Shown one piece after another: positions 43,944-52,796 of a DNA stretch of 64,000 nucleotides. Below the pieces are notes generated by a model, which was not told the origin of the DNA, made no database searches, and was given only the letters and a program-made list of their open reading frames with translations. The DNA is from Photobacterium proteolyticum. GTDB lineage: Bacteria; Pseudomonadota; Gammaproteobacteria; Enterobacterales; Vibrionaceae. The stretch is taken from NCBI RefSeq assembly GCF_001939735.1, contig NZ_MJIL01000092.1, positions 70,185-134,184 of the forward strand, given 5' to 3'. Positions within the stretch are counted from its first letter, which is position 1. Each line of letters opens with the position of its first letter. The position numbers were made by a program, and so were the translations under genes.

Positions 43944-45284
43944 ATGATTATTTATAAAAAAATATTTACTCTCGCGGTTCCCTTGGCATTGCACAGCATG
44001 CTGTTTTCCTGTTTGGGGTTTATTGATACCTATATGCTGGCCATGTTAGGTGGGGACACTGTTGCGGCGGCAGGGATCGGAGCGAAAACCTTGTGGTTTG
44101 TACTGAACCTGATTATTGGCGTCGGTGGCGGTACGGCAATCTTTTGTGCCCAACATTGGGGCGCAAAAGATCTCACTGAATTTCACAAAACAATCCATAT
44201 CGGGCTCTTCTATAGTATCTTGACGGCTGCTGTTATCGTGCCTGTGCTCTACTTCTTTGCTCCCTCTATTGCCGGACTGATGACCAATGAAGCGGCGATT
44301 GTTGAATTGGCTGCTGGATATTTACAGATCACAGCCCTGACGGTCTTGGTGGGGGCATTTTCTGTGATTTGGAGTGCTGGCATGCGTGCTTTGCAAAAAC
44401 CGAAAGTGGTGTTGTATCTGTTTTTGGTTGAGTTGGTATTAAATGTCACGTTTAACTATCTACTGATCTTTGGTGTATGGGGGCTGCCTGCGCTTGGTTT
44501 AGTGGGAGCGGCCTGGGGAACGCTGGCTGCCCGTTTGCTGTCTACCCTGTTGTTTTTCTTCTATATCTCTCGCCAGCAACCTTATCTGATGCTTTCAGTA
44601 ACCGTTTGCAAGCAGGCACTTCACTGGCCTGCGCATTCGACGTTTTTAAAGATAAGTTTGCCGATTATTGCCGGGGAGTTTATCTGGAGTGGCGGTGTGT
44701 TTTTATACCATGCAATCTACGGAAATATTAGCACGGCAGCCCTGGCGGCTATCTCTATTTTATCGCCTATTGAGGTGATGACTTCCGCATTAAGTTGGGG
44801 CTGTGCGGCTGCTGTTGGTATTTTAATTGGTGAAAAAATAGGCGCCGCCCAACAAAAAGAGCTGAACAACTATGTTACTGCTGGGTTTGTTTCTGCCATT
44901 TCTGTCGGGCTGATTCTGGTGGGATTGCTTTGGTTTAGCCGACATTATGTGTTGGGACTATTTAGCGCGATTGAAGCAGATGTACAAGCCATGCTCTATA
45001 CGTTATTCCCCTTTATCTTAGCCAGTATCTTTTTACGCTCCATAACAATGACAGCGATGTCAGGCATTTTAAAAAGTGGCGGCGATACGCAATTTACCAT
45101 GAAGCTGGATTTCTGCGCACAATGGTTGGGAGCGGTTCCCCTTTCACTGATCTTTGCTTTTTGGTTTCGCTGGCCTGTCGAGATTGTTATTTGTGCTGTG
45201 TTGCTGGAAGAAGGTATAAAGCTTATTCCTATCCTTTACCGAATTAAAAGTGGAGCCTGGGTGAAAAAGCTGGCTGAAATCTAA
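43944..45284 (+). CDS. MATE-family efflux transporter
   Basis: A 446-residue inner-membrane antiporter with about twelve helices in two similar halves. Phrases are LALHSMLFSCLGFIDTYMLAMLGG, GVGGGTAIFCAQHWGA, GLVGAAWGTLAARL and MSGILKSGGDTQF, all family-typical. A TTG start at 43863 would add 27 unlikely residues; the ATG at 43944 puts the first helix at the N-terminus. The upstream LysR gene on the same strand is the probable regulator. Confidence 0.87.
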   Translation: MIIYKKIFTLAVPLALHSMLFSCLGFIDTYMLAMLGGDTVAAAGIGAKTLWFVLNLIIGVGGGTAIFCAQHWGAKDLTEFHKTIHIGLFYSILTAAVIVPVLYFFAPSIAGLMTNEAAIVELAAGYLQITALTVLVGAFSVIWSAGMRALQKPKVVLYLFLVELVLNVTFNYLLIFGVWGLPALGLVGAAWGTLAARLLSTLLFFFYISRQQPYLMLSVTVCKQALHWPAHSTFLKISLPIIAGEFIWSGGVFLYHAIYGNISTAALAAISILSPIEVMTSALSWGCAAAVGILIGEKIGAAQQKELNNYVTAGFVSAISVGLILVGLLWFSRHYVLGLFSAIEADVQAMLYTLFPFILASIFLRSITMTAMSGILKSGGDTQFTMKLDFCAQWLGAVPLSLIFAFWFRWPVEIVICAVLLEEGIKLIPILYRIKSGAWVKKLAEI

Positions 45285-45366
45285 GCAGCCAGATTTATAG
45301 CAATATGCCGGTTGCTGATAAATGCTGACTGCTTGGAATGAGTAATTATTGCCAGAAAATTACGGC

Positions 45367-45972
45367 TTATCTAAGCCATGGTGCCATTCGTTTTAGGACA
45401 ATATCTTTTCGAGCCACATGATGATAAATCGCAGCTCCTGCGTGCAAAATAATCAGGAACCAACAAACATATGCCCCCGTGTTTTTATGAATGGCATCGA
45501 CAATCGGCTCAAAGTGTTCCCAATCCGTTTGCAACCACTTCTCGACAACCAGGGGGTATAGGGGGGTGTCATTAAATTTAGGTATATCAAATAGAAAGAA
45601 AAAATTCGTGTCTAATTTGGTGCCCATGTAACCCGTTATTGGCAAAATGATCATGACTGCGTACAGGCTCCAATGCATGGCATGCGCTGCCAAGTGTTCG
45701 AACTTGCTTCCGCCTGGTACATCATTGGGGGTTTTATTGATTAGTTTCCAAAGTATGCGTAAAGCGACAAATACTGCAATAGTGATCCCAAAAGACAAGT
45801 GCAGATAGAGTGCAATCATATTTGAGTTAAGCTCGGTCATGCTAAATCCACCTTCGCTAAACCAATGTCTATAATAGACAGAACCATAAGCACCTAAGAA
45901 TCCAAATGCGACCAGCCAGTGAATAGCAATAGCAATTAACCCGTAGTTGTCCTTTGTATTTCCCATTTTCAT
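45367..45972 (-). CDS. Cytochrome b561-family protein
   Basis: A 201-residue inner-membrane diheme cytochrome with four helices. Candidate heme ligands are the His in IAIHWLVAFGF, YLHLSFGI, AAHAMHWSLYAV and ILHAGAAIYHHVARKD. It can pass electrons from quinol to periplasmic partners or oxygen species. GGAG precedes the ATG; a second ATG two codons on is equivalent. It stands alone, with a palindrome about 200 bases upstream. Confidence 0.87.
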   Translation of the reverse strand: MKMGNTKDNYGLIAIAIHWLVAFGFLGAYGSVYYRHWFSEGGFSMTELNSNMIALYLHLSFGITIAVFVALRILWKLINKTPNDVPGGSKFEHLAAHAMHWSLYAVMIILPITGYMGTKLDTNFFFLFDIPKFNDTPLYPLVVEKWLQTDWEHFEPIVDAIHKNTGAYVCWFLIILHAGAAIYHHVARKDIVLKRMAPWLR

Positions 45973-46304
45973 ATATTCACTCCGTATTCGATCTTTACAT
46001 CAGGTACTCAAAGATTGCTTGTATCATTCCATTCACCTCATGACGGAACAATTGCTACAAATTGACTGAGTTGTTCGATTAATTTGATAGACCAGGATGA
46101 TTTATAGTAAGTGCTTGAAAAATAACATTGCGTGTAACCTGTTGAGGCTGCTCACCACAACCAATATCGGTATGGTATGCAATTTTGCATGCCATGCTGC
46201 TACTAAAAGGGGGAGCAGTGCTGAAACCATTGTTTATTGCCACCCGATATAGACTCAAAGTACTTTCGACAAATTCTCCTCATATTCCTTTCTTTCCTCA
46301 TTCG
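45973..46304. other. Intergenic region upstream of cytochrome b561 gene
   Basis: No gene is seen in 332 bases between the OYE gene end and the cytochrome start. It contains a palindrome, GGTATGCAA-TT-TTGCATGCC, at 46174-46193, with one wobble pair. That could be an operator or a hairpin. Confidence 0.5.
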
Positions 46305-47387
46305 TCATACCAGCTCGTTCAACATCTCAGCGCTGTAAGTGGTTAGCGGCTGTCGGGTACGTACCTTTTCAACGAAATCCGGGTTGGCGATCAGCGGGCG
46401 GCCGATAGCGATCAGATCTGCATCCCCCTTGTGTAGCGCCTCGCGACCCCGCTCAGCATCATAGCCTCCGCACGCGATCACAGTGCCTTGATAAAGACTG
46501 CGAATGTACTGGGTAACCGTGCCGGCAAGATGTTCCTGCTCACTGTCTTCAAACATCCCGGTGTGAACATAGGTCAGACCGTAATGATTGAGGCGTTGCA
46601 AGACATAATCCGAGACGGCTTTATCGCGATCATCATGTTCCAGGTGTAAATACCCCACCGGTGATACTCGAAGACCGACATGGGGGATCTCCAGCTTCAC
46701 CGCACCCAGTACTTCAAATAAAATACGGGCCATATTCTCTGCACTGCCGCCCCAGTCATCTGTACGGCGGTTGGTATCCCAGTGCAGAAACTGATCCAGC
46801 AGGTAGCCATTGGCAGCGTGGACCTCCACACCATCAAAGCCGGCTTCACGGGCATTGGCTGCCGCCTGGGCGAAGTCCTGAATCATCTGGCGGATTTCTG
46901 CCTCGGTCATTTCACGCGGCACAGCATATTGCAGATCGTCAGTGCGCGGCACACGCCCCTTCAAGGCAACGGCCGAAGGCGCGAGAGGCTTTTCACCATT
47001 GAGATAGATAGGGTGTGAAACCCTGCCGGTATGCCAGATCTGGGCGAAGATTTTGCCGCCTTTTGCATGGACTTTCCTGACCACCTTTTCCCAGCCTGCT
47101 ACCTGTGCCGGGGTGAAGATGGCAGGGGTATTGGGGTATCCCTGGGCGCTTGGCGATATCATGAGTGACTCAGTGATAATCAGGCCAGTGTCAGCACGGC
47201 GGGCGTAGTAATCAGCCATCGCATCGGTCGGAACTAGATCATCATCGGCCATGCTACGGTTCATGGGGGCCATGACAATACGGTTGCTCAGGGTAAGATC
47301 ACCGCTGAGATCAAAATGGTTAAACAGGATATCTTGGTTCATACCGCCGGTAATAGCGGCCACTTTGCTTTCAAGTTTCTTCGTCAT
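46305..47387 (-). CDS. Old Yellow Enzyme-family alkene reductase with short SDR-like N-terminal fusion
   Basis: A 360-residue FMN enzyme that reduces activated alkenes, quinones or nitro compounds with NAD(P)H. The barrel begins at residue 16 (MNQDILFNHFDLSGDLTLSNRIVMAPMNR). Active-site phrases are IWHTGRVSHP, FDGVEVHAANGYLLDQFLH and CGGYDAERG. The first 15 residues, MTKKLESKVAAITGG, do not belong to this family; they are the start of a short-chain dehydrogenase with its TGG nucleotide loop. GAAGGAAA before the ATG at 47387 drives that leader, while the native OYE ATG (47342) has no site of its own. The gene follows the AhpD-like gene by 30 bases. Confidence 0.9.
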   Translation of the reverse strand: MTKKLESKVAAITGGMNQDILFNHFDLSGDLTLSNRIVMAPMNRSMADDDLVPTDAMADYYARRADTGLIITESLMISPSAQGYPNTPAIFTPAQVAGWEKVVRKVHAKGGKIFAQIWHTGRVSHPIYLNGEKPLAPSAVALKGRVPRTDDLQYAVPREMTEAEIRQMIQDFAQAAANAREAGFDGVEVHAANGYLLDQFLHWDTNRRTDDWGGSAENMARILFEVLGAVKLEIPHVGLRVSPVGYLHLEHDDRDKAVSDYVLQRLNHYGLTYVHTGMFEDSEQEHLAGTVTQYIRSLYQGTVIACGGYDAERGREALHKGDADLIAIGRPLIANPDFVEKVRTRQPLTTYSAEMLNELV

Positions 47388-47417
47388 AACGGTTTCCTTC
47401 AATTTACCATCTCGTAT

Positions 47418-47978
47418 CTAACGCTCACTGGCTGGTGACCAACGCTTGGCCATGGATATACCATCGAGCTCTGTGCCGACTAAATGATTGGTGTAATTGC
47501 TCATTACTTTTAAAGTGATCAGGGCGATTACTTCCAGTGCGTTTTGCTGGCTGTAACCGGACTTAAAAAAAGCGTCAACCAGCGTCTGTGACATCACCCC
47601 GCGCTGTTCGACAAGCTTCAGTGTGAAACTGCGTAGCGTGGCTAATTTGGGATTCCCTATCGGCTGGTCATCGCGAATGGCATTGATCACTGCCATATCC
47701 ACCCCGTGCGTTTCAGCGTACTGAGTATGACCTGCCATGCAGTATCGACATTCATGAAAGCGATTGACGGTCATCAGTACCACCTGACGTTCGGTCGGGG
47801 TTAAGTCTGTTTTACCCGCTTGCTCAGACAGATAGACATAGCTATTGAGCAGAGCCGGTGATTCGGCCATGTAACCGAGCAGGTTCGGTACAAAGCCCAT
47901 TGAAGCTTTCGCTGCCTCTAGCTGAGCCAGAGAGTCTTGTGGTGCGTTATATTGGCTGTACTTGATAAATTTACTCAT
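47418..47978 (-). CDS. AhpD-like carboxymuconolactone decarboxylase family protein
   Basis: A 186-residue alpha-helical protein of the peroxidase-related type. The redox motif CRYCMAGH (CxxC plus His) follows QVVLMTVNRFHE. The long helix EVIALITLKVMSNYTNHLVGTELD is typical. It is likely to act as a thiol-dependent peroxidase or hydroperoxide reductase. It forms an operon with the OYE gene downstream; the LysR gene upstream on the same strand is the probable regulator. Confidence 0.87.
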   Translation of the reverse strand: MSKFIKYSQYNAPQDSLAQLEAAKASMGFVPNLLGYMAESPALLNSYVYLSEQAGKTDLTPTERQVVLMTVNRFHECRYCMAGHTQYAETHGVDMAVINAIRDDQPIGNPKLATLRSFTLKLVEQRGVMSQTLVDAFFKSGYSQQNALEVIALITLKVMSNYTNHLVGTELDGISMAKRWSPASER

Positions 47979-48164
47979 TATCTATCCCCCCGGAAAGCCG
48001 TGGTTTTGTGATGGGAGAAAGATAACCGACATGTTTATTGAATAGAACGCATGGAATATGAATAGCAACTATTCCAAAACAGAATTTATAGGGTGGGTAA
48101 ATTGCCCTTATTTGATATTTCACAAAATGGGGAGATCCGGCTCTGTATGCCGGAGAGTATTGTT

Positions 48165-48188
48165 ATTGCCGGCCTGGCAGCCGGCAAT
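48165..48188 (-). terminator. Hairpin after LysR gene
   Basis: ATTGCCGGC and GCCGGCAAT are 9-bp perfect arms with a 6-base loop, immediately after the LysR stop. The T run is poor. Confidence 0.55.
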
Positions 48189-49088
48189 TTACTGATAAAT
48201 CGTTTTATCAGATAACTGTTGTTTCAAGAAGTCGACAAAGCATCGAACTTTAAGCGGCACATAGCGACTTTGAGGGTAAATCGCATTAAAAGGAAGCGGT
48301 TTTGCTACATAATCAGACAACACCTGTTTCAGCTCACCCGATTTAAGATGTTCATCGACCATCCAGATCGGGAGCTGGGCAAGCCCCGTTCCATCAAGAA
48401 CCAGCTTAAGGATCACATCACCGTTATCGCCCTGAAAGTTACCATTAACAGCGACGGAGATATTCTTGTCCTGATGGGAAAAATGCCAAATGTTGACAGT
48501 TTTCAGCATCGAGTACACCAGGCAATTATGGCGTCGTAATTCAGTGGGCTCTTTAGGTTCACCGTGTTGAGCCAGGTATTCGGGGGCGGCGACTAACAAC
48601 ATAGGATTGTCGAACAGGTGCCTGGCTATTAGGGATGAATCTTCCAGCTCTCTGGCCCGGATTGCCACATCGACACCTTCGCTGATAAGGTCCACATGCT
48701 TGTCACTTAATGCCAAATCAACCTTGATTTCAGGGTAGAGGGATAAAAACTCTGACAGGATTGGCGCGATGACAAGACGGCCAAAAACAACCGGTGCCGT
48801 GATCCTGATAATCCCTTTTGGTGAAGCCACCTGGGAGCGAGCACTTGCTTCCGCTTCATCCAGTTCGCCAATGATAGACACACATTTTTCATAATATTCC
48901 GCGCCAACCTGGGTCAAAGAGAGCTCACGGCTGCTTCTGGTTAGCAACTTGACACCCAGCATGGTTTCCAGGGCTGCAACTTTTTTGCTGATTGTGGCTT
49001 GGGTTGTGTTTTTCTCTCGGGCCGCCGCTGAAAAACTGCCGGTTTGTACTACCCGGATAAAAGCCCGCATTGCACCTAACTGATCCAT
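48189..49088 (-). CDS. LysR-family regulator of the redox cluster
   Basis: A 299-residue regulator of the CrgA/DsdC-like type. The winged helix reads MRAFIRVVQTGSFSAAAREKNTTQATISKKVAALETMLG. The ligand domain follows with GIIRITAPVVFGRLVIAPIL and VDVAIRARELEDSSLIARHL. GGAAGG precedes the ATG. It lies between the AhpD/OYE pair and the divergent ABM/SnoaL operon, well placed to control both. Confidence 0.9.
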   Translation of the reverse strand: MDQLGAMRAFIRVVQTGSFSAAAREKNTTQATISKKVAALETMLGVKLLTRSSRELSLTQVGAEYYEKCVSIIGELDEAEASARSQVASPKGIIRITAPVVFGRLVIAPILSEFLSLYPEIKVDLALSDKHVDLISEGVDVAIRARELEDSSLIARHLFDNPMLLVAAPEYLAQHGEPKEPTELRRHNCLVYSMLKTVNIWHFSHQDKNISVAVNGNFQGDNGDVILKLVLDGTGLAQLPIWMVDEHLKSGELKQVLSDYVAKPLPFNAIYPQSRYVPLKVRCFVDFLKQQLSDKTIYQ

Positions 49089-49313
49089 TCGCCTTCCTTA
49101 TCAATTCCAATATCGAATAGATGGTATTCATTTTAGCATTCTTATATTCAATTTAGATAGCCCCTATTATTACCTCAACGTTAGGCAGCAGTCATAACCG
49201 CCAGTGAGACCTACTGGCTAGAAATGCACTGAAGAATATAAAGCAGCCTACCTGAATGGGCGTGACAGGCCCCTGATTAATAGAAAACATAACGTTTTAA
49301 GAGGTAAACCATT

Positions 49314-49637
49314 ATGTCCAAACATCTCGTATTTTATGTCGAGTTTGATGTAAAGCCTGAGTGCGTCGACAAGTTTGTCAAAGGCGCGACCGGTGTCCTT
49401 GAGGCGATGTCACACGAAGATACCTTTGTATCGACTTACTTTCACCGCCACGCCGACAACCCTAACAAGTTCACCCTGTACGAGCGCTGGGACGAGCCGT
49501 CAATGGATGACTTTATGAAGAACCAGTTGCAAGGCAAATCATACCGCGACGAGTACGAAGCCTACTTGCCGGATCTACTGGCCAGCCCGCGCAAGTTCAC
49601 CGTACTGGATCCGGTTGATGAATGGGAAAGCAAATAA
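49314..49637 (+). CDS. ABM-domain protein, putative quinol monooxygenase
   Basis: A 107-residue ferredoxin-like protein. Typical phrases are FYVEFDVKPECVDKFVKGA, EDTFVSTYFHRHADNPNKFTLYERWDEPSMDDFM and the tail YLPDLLASPRKFTVLDPV. Relatives include YgiN-type quinol monooxygenases. GAGGT precedes the ATG. It is the first gene of an operon with a SnoaL-like gene and lies divergent from the LysR gene. Confidence 0.85.
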   Translation: MSKHLVFYVEFDVKPECVDKFVKGATGVLEAMSHEDTFVSTYFHRHADNPNKFTLYERWDEPSMDDFMKNQLQGKSYRDEYEAYLPDLLASPRKFTVLDPVDEWESK

Positions 49638-49708
49638 CCCCTGTTTTCGTTAATAGCATAACCCCGCCTCAGGCCTTGGTCAGGGGCGGAAAACCCGAGG
49701 AAAGAATC

Positions 49709-50245
49709 ATGGATATGCAACAAAAAATGCAAGAGCTGCTCGATAAGCAGGAAATGACAGAAGTCATGTATAAGTTCGCCCGCGCCCTGGACCGGGTTGA
49801 CGGTGAACTAATGAAGTCAACCTACTGGGAAGATGCGATTGAAGAACATCAGGACCCTATCTTCCCGGATCTGTTCTTTTATAACGATAACGCTCACGCC
49901 TTTGTTGAGCCGGCAATGGAAGGGTTTAAAGCCCTGAAAGTCACTCAGCACCGTATCAGCAATCCGCTGATCGAAATTGATGGCGATATGGCGACAGCCG
50001 AGTGCTATGTCTGGGCTTACCATGTTCACGAAGAAGACGGGGTCGACAAAGAGGGTATCTTGGGAGGCCGACATCATTTCCGCTTTGAACGTCGCGACGG
50101 CGTCTGGAAGATCAAGCACCGTTCAACTGTATTTGACTGGAACCAGAACCAGAACGCAACAGCGATCTGGGCGGAAAACTACAGCGATAAGTTACGCGGT
50201 AAACGTAATAAAGATGATGACAGCTATAACTACATCAGCATCTAG
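49709..50245 (+). CDS. SnoaL/NTF2-like domain protein
   Basis: A 178-residue protein with the NTF2 fold. The phrases are LLDKQEMTEVMYKFARALDRVDGELMKSTYWEDAIEEH, then HRISNPLIEIDGDMATAECYVWAYH and HHFRFERRDGVWKIKHRST. The Asp and His residues in the cavity resemble those of ketosteroid-isomerase-type members, and dehydratase activity is known in relatives. The ATG at 49709 has a strong GAGGAAAG site. The longer frame from 49622 overlaps the preceding gene and is rejected. Confidence 0.85.
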   Translation: MDMQQKMQELLDKQEMTEVMYKFARALDRVDGELMKSTYWEDAIEEHQDPIFPDLFFYNDNAHAFVEPAMEGFKALKVTQHRISNPLIEIDGDMATAECYVWAYHVHEEDGVDKEGILGGRHHFRFERRDGVWKIKHRSTVFDWNQNQNATAIWAENYSDKLRGKRNKDDDSYNYISI

Positions 50246-50386
50246 CTGAAGCCATTGTGATTGTTTAGCAGGCACACCATTTTCAAGCGGTTGTGAAGCC
50301 ATAAATCCACTGCCACGGTTTCACAACTGCCTGATTTGTGCATAACCAGATGCAATTCGTATGCAGACGATGAGAAGGAAAACATT

Positions 50387-50919
50387 ATGACGGCGAACAA
50401 ATTTAAGGCTGGCGAGCCGTTTCCAGTTATTAAGTTGCCACATTAAACGGTGGCAACATCTCCCTTGGCATGCCACAAACCGGTTTTGACTGGAAAATGG
50501 TGGTGGTCTATCGAGGCAAGCATTGCCCGCTTTGTACCCGCTACCTCAATGAGCTTGAAAAGCTCAAAGACGACTTTTTTAAGCTTGGTATCGATATTGT
50601 CGCAGTTTCTGCCGATAGCGAGGCACAAGTAACGGCTCATATGGCAGATCTGACGGTAAGTTATCCCGTTGCGTATGGCCTGAGCATAGAGCAGATGCAA
50701 CAGTTGGGACTCTACATATCCCAGCCCCGATCGGTGCAGGAAACCGATCATCCATTTTCCGAACCTGGCCTTTATGTGATCAACGACAAGGGCCAGGTAC
50801 AGGTTCTCGATATTTCCAACGGTCCCTTTGCCCGACCTGAATTGGGGATCCTGCTTTCCGGGCTGGCATTTATCCGTGATCCGGACAATAACTACCCAAT
50901 TCGCGGAACCTATGAATAA
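50387..50919 (+). pseudogene. Peroxiredoxin-like gene with a frameshift near its start
   Basis: The ATG at 50387 (GAGAAGGA upstream) reads MTANKFKAGEPFPVIKLPH and stops at 50444. In the next frame the protein resumes at LNGGNISLGMPQTGFDW and runs to 50919. It has the redoxin phrases VVYRGKHCPLCTRYLNELEK, IVAVSADSEAQ and FSEPGLYVINDKGQV. One missing base near 50441 explains the break. The two cysteines of the thioredoxin-like site (HCPLC) are intact. A shortened product from the ATG at 50470 is possible but lacks a ribosome site and the first strand. Confidence 0.82.
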
Positions 50920-50959
50920 ACGCCAACTTAAATGACTTATTGCACGAGTCAATGAGGAT

Positions 50960-51079
50960 ATGATGAACATGAAATTACCCCAACAGTTATTAGTCACCAC
51001 CTTACTGTTCAGCGCTATGGCTGGTTGTGCAGCCGAACAGCTGGCAGTCGAGAGTGCGGTTACAGAACTACAGCCATAA
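50960..51079 (+). CDS. Very small lipoprotein, possibly a truncated gene
   Basis: A 39-residue frame with GAGGA upstream of the ATG. It has a signal peptide and lipobox AMAGC followed by about 17 polar residues. It lies 40 bases after the peroxiredoxin-like gene. It is either a genuine small lipoprotein or the surviving signal region of a larger lost gene. Confidence 0.5.
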   Translation: MMNMKLPQQLLVTTLLFSAMAGCAAEQLAVESAVTELQP

Positions 51080-51198
51080 AACATCCACTCCCTTCACTTG
51101 CCTCTAAGCCAGGTGAAGGGGGGAACCTTGGCTGGAGAACCCCAGGACACAAACGTGTTAGAATAAAGTGTGTCCCCTTCCTTAACCGAAGAAGTCAG

Positions 51199-51603
51199 AT
51201 GCCGTCCTCTCCCAAGACATACTATGAAACAGAAATAGACCGCCTCTACAACGAGCTACCTCTACGGCCCAAACAGTATATCCTGATCCGGCAGTCCAAG
51301 GCCTTCATGGAGAAGTATTACGCCGAAAGGGTTGAGCTGAACGATTTGGCTGAAGCGGCATTTATGTCTCGCTTTCACTATGTGCGGATATTCAAGCAAA
51401 TGTATGGGGTAACCCCTAGAAACTACTTGAAAGATATGCGTATTTCAAAAGCCAAACAGCTTCTGAGGCAAGGCTGTTCGATTACTGACACCTGCTTTGA
51501 AGTGGGGTATGAAAGCTTAACGACGTTCTCCTCTGTTTTTAAAAAGTGTACGGGTTACTCTCCACGAGAGTTTCAAAAGCGTCATAAAAGCAATCTGGAA
51601 TAA
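51199..51603 (+). CDS. Short AraC-family regulator (DNA-binding domain only)
   Basis: A 134-residue protein consisting of the two AraC helix-turn-helix motifs (ELNDLAEAAFMSRFHYVRIFKQMYGVTPRNYL, then DTCFEVGYESLTTFSSVFKKCTGYSPREFQ) with a 30-residue leader and no ligand domain, as in MarA/SoxS-size regulators. GAAGAAG precedes the ATG. A frame extending back to 51025 covers the small lipoprotein region and is rejected. The VOC gene follows 54 bases later. Confidence 0.85.
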   Translation: MPSSPKTYYETEIDRLYNELPLRPKQYILIRQSKAFMEKYYAERVELNDLAEAAFMSRFHYVRIFKQMYGVTPRNYLKDMRISKAKQLLRQGCSITDTCFEVGYESLTTFSSVFKKCTGYSPREFQKRHKSNLE

Positions 51604-51657
51604 GTTTTTGCTCGATGCGTTCGTTACCTTGTACATATTCCATAACAGCAAAGGTGC

Positions 51658-52053
51658 ATGCCAGTGATTAGAATCTGCGTAACAAGCGTTTCTGTTGATG
51701 ATCAGGACAAAGCATTAAACTTCTATACCAACGTTTTAGGGTTTACCAAGAAAACGGAAGTTCCGCTCGGGGAGCACAAATGGTTGACCGTTGTATCGCC
51801 ACAGGAACAATCGGGCGTTGAGTTACTGCTTGAGCCTATGGCTTTCGAGCCTGCGAAGCTTTACCAAAACTCCCTTAAAGAAGCAGGGATCCCTTGGACA
51901 TCTTTCGCTGTCGACGATATCCACAAAGAGTACGAAAGGCTTTCAAGCCTGGGGGTGCAATTCTCGATTGCTCCCAGGGAGGCAGGGCCGGTGATGATTG
52001 CAGTACTGGACGATACCTGTGGTAACTATATCCAGCTGATGCAAGAGCTATAA
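51658..52053 (+). CDS. VOC-family (glyoxalase/bleomycin-resistance fold) protein
   Basis: A 131-residue protein with the paired VOC fold: VTSVSVDDQDKALNFYTNVLGFTKKTEVP, WLTVVSPQEQSGVELLLEP, then IAVLDDTCGNYIQLMQEL with a metal-ligand Glu/Gln region. Members are lyases, dioxygenases or binding proteins. AAAGG precedes the ATG. It is probably cotranscribed with the AraC gene, and a strong hairpin follows. Confidence 0.83.
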   Translation: MPVIRICVTSVSVDDQDKALNFYTNVLGFTKKTEVPLGEHKWLTVVSPQEQSGVELLLEPMAFEPAKLYQNSLKEAGIPWTSFAVDDIHKEYERLSSLGVQFSIAPREAGPVMIAVLDDTCGNYIQLMQEL

Positions 52054-52106
52054 AGCGCCTGCCAATGAAAGCCCCGACGCCTTAGAGGCAATAGGCGCAA
52101 CAGGCA

Positions 52107-52137
52107 AATCAGGTGGCACGAATGGTGCCACCTGATT
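52107..52137 (+). terminator. Strong hairpin after the VOC gene
   Basis: AATCAGGTGGCAC and GTGCCACCTGATT are 13-bp perfect arms with the loop GAATG. No T run follows. Confidence 0.6.
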
Positions 52138-52208
52138 GAAATGTGTCTGCCTTTCCCCGAGTGATGCCGTGAATACTCAATCGCCAACAAATAACCCACC
52201 AGATATTG

Positions 52209-52394
52209 ATGCCCGGGCGAGGTGTTTTCGTTCTTAGTACAACGTTAAATATGGAATACCAGCTACTGTATGATACGTTTGGCTTGCGTGGCTGCGGGTT
52301 CTTTAAATTTGAAGACGGGCTAATTACGTTTCAGCGAGGATATTGGGATAAGCTGAGTTTCTTGAAGGCTCATAATTTGCCTATTCCAAATTAA
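52209..52394 (+). pseudogene. C-terminal remnant of an NTF2/SnoaL-like gene
   Basis: Only about 60 codons remain. The end reads GCGFFKFEDGLITFQRGYWD then KLSFLKAHNLPIP, which is the final strand and tail of an NTF2-like protein. The N-terminal half is absent and no ribosome site is seen. The hairpin at 52422 would be its terminator. Confidence 0.6.
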
Positions 52395-52796
52395 TTTCTA
52401 GTTAACATACTGTTCTGCACCGCGGCCGAAAATCGGCCGCCTGTGTTATCACTCGTCTGAGAGATAAGTGATGACACGGCTTATCAGATAATTATCTCAA
52501 GCATCAAATCAAAAATAGTATTAACCATTGTTGCGGTGAATAGACGAAAGAGAAGTTTTCAAAGTATGGAGCTAGGCATAGGCGTGGTAATGCTGATACC
52601 CAAAGGAGATAACCGAGTGTGTTTATTTGATTTATCACCTCTTCATTTAATACCGATATATCACTAGCTACATTAACTCAATAACTTGTTTTTGTGAGGT
52701 AGAGCACTATCAACATGGCTAATACCATAATTATATGCTGTTTGTATGATATGATTTTTCTTCCAGAAATTCATTTAGTTACAGAGATATAGATGT
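52395..52796. other. Intergenic region before the three-gene envelope operon
   Basis: Apart from the hairpin at 52422-52440, no gene or RNA is seen in 402 bases. The right part is AT-rich and should hold the operon promoter. Confidence 0.5.
52422..52440 (+). terminator. GC-rich hairpin
   Basis: GCGGCCGA-AAA-TCGGCCGC is a perfect 8-bp stem after the NTF2 remnant. There is no T run. Confidence 0.5.

Noticed and set aside
48165..48188. Hairpins with no T run (also 13976, 20152, 52107, 52422) as proven terminators
   Set aside because: Stems are strong, but without T tracts intrinsic termination is uncertain, so they are listed with reduced confidence.
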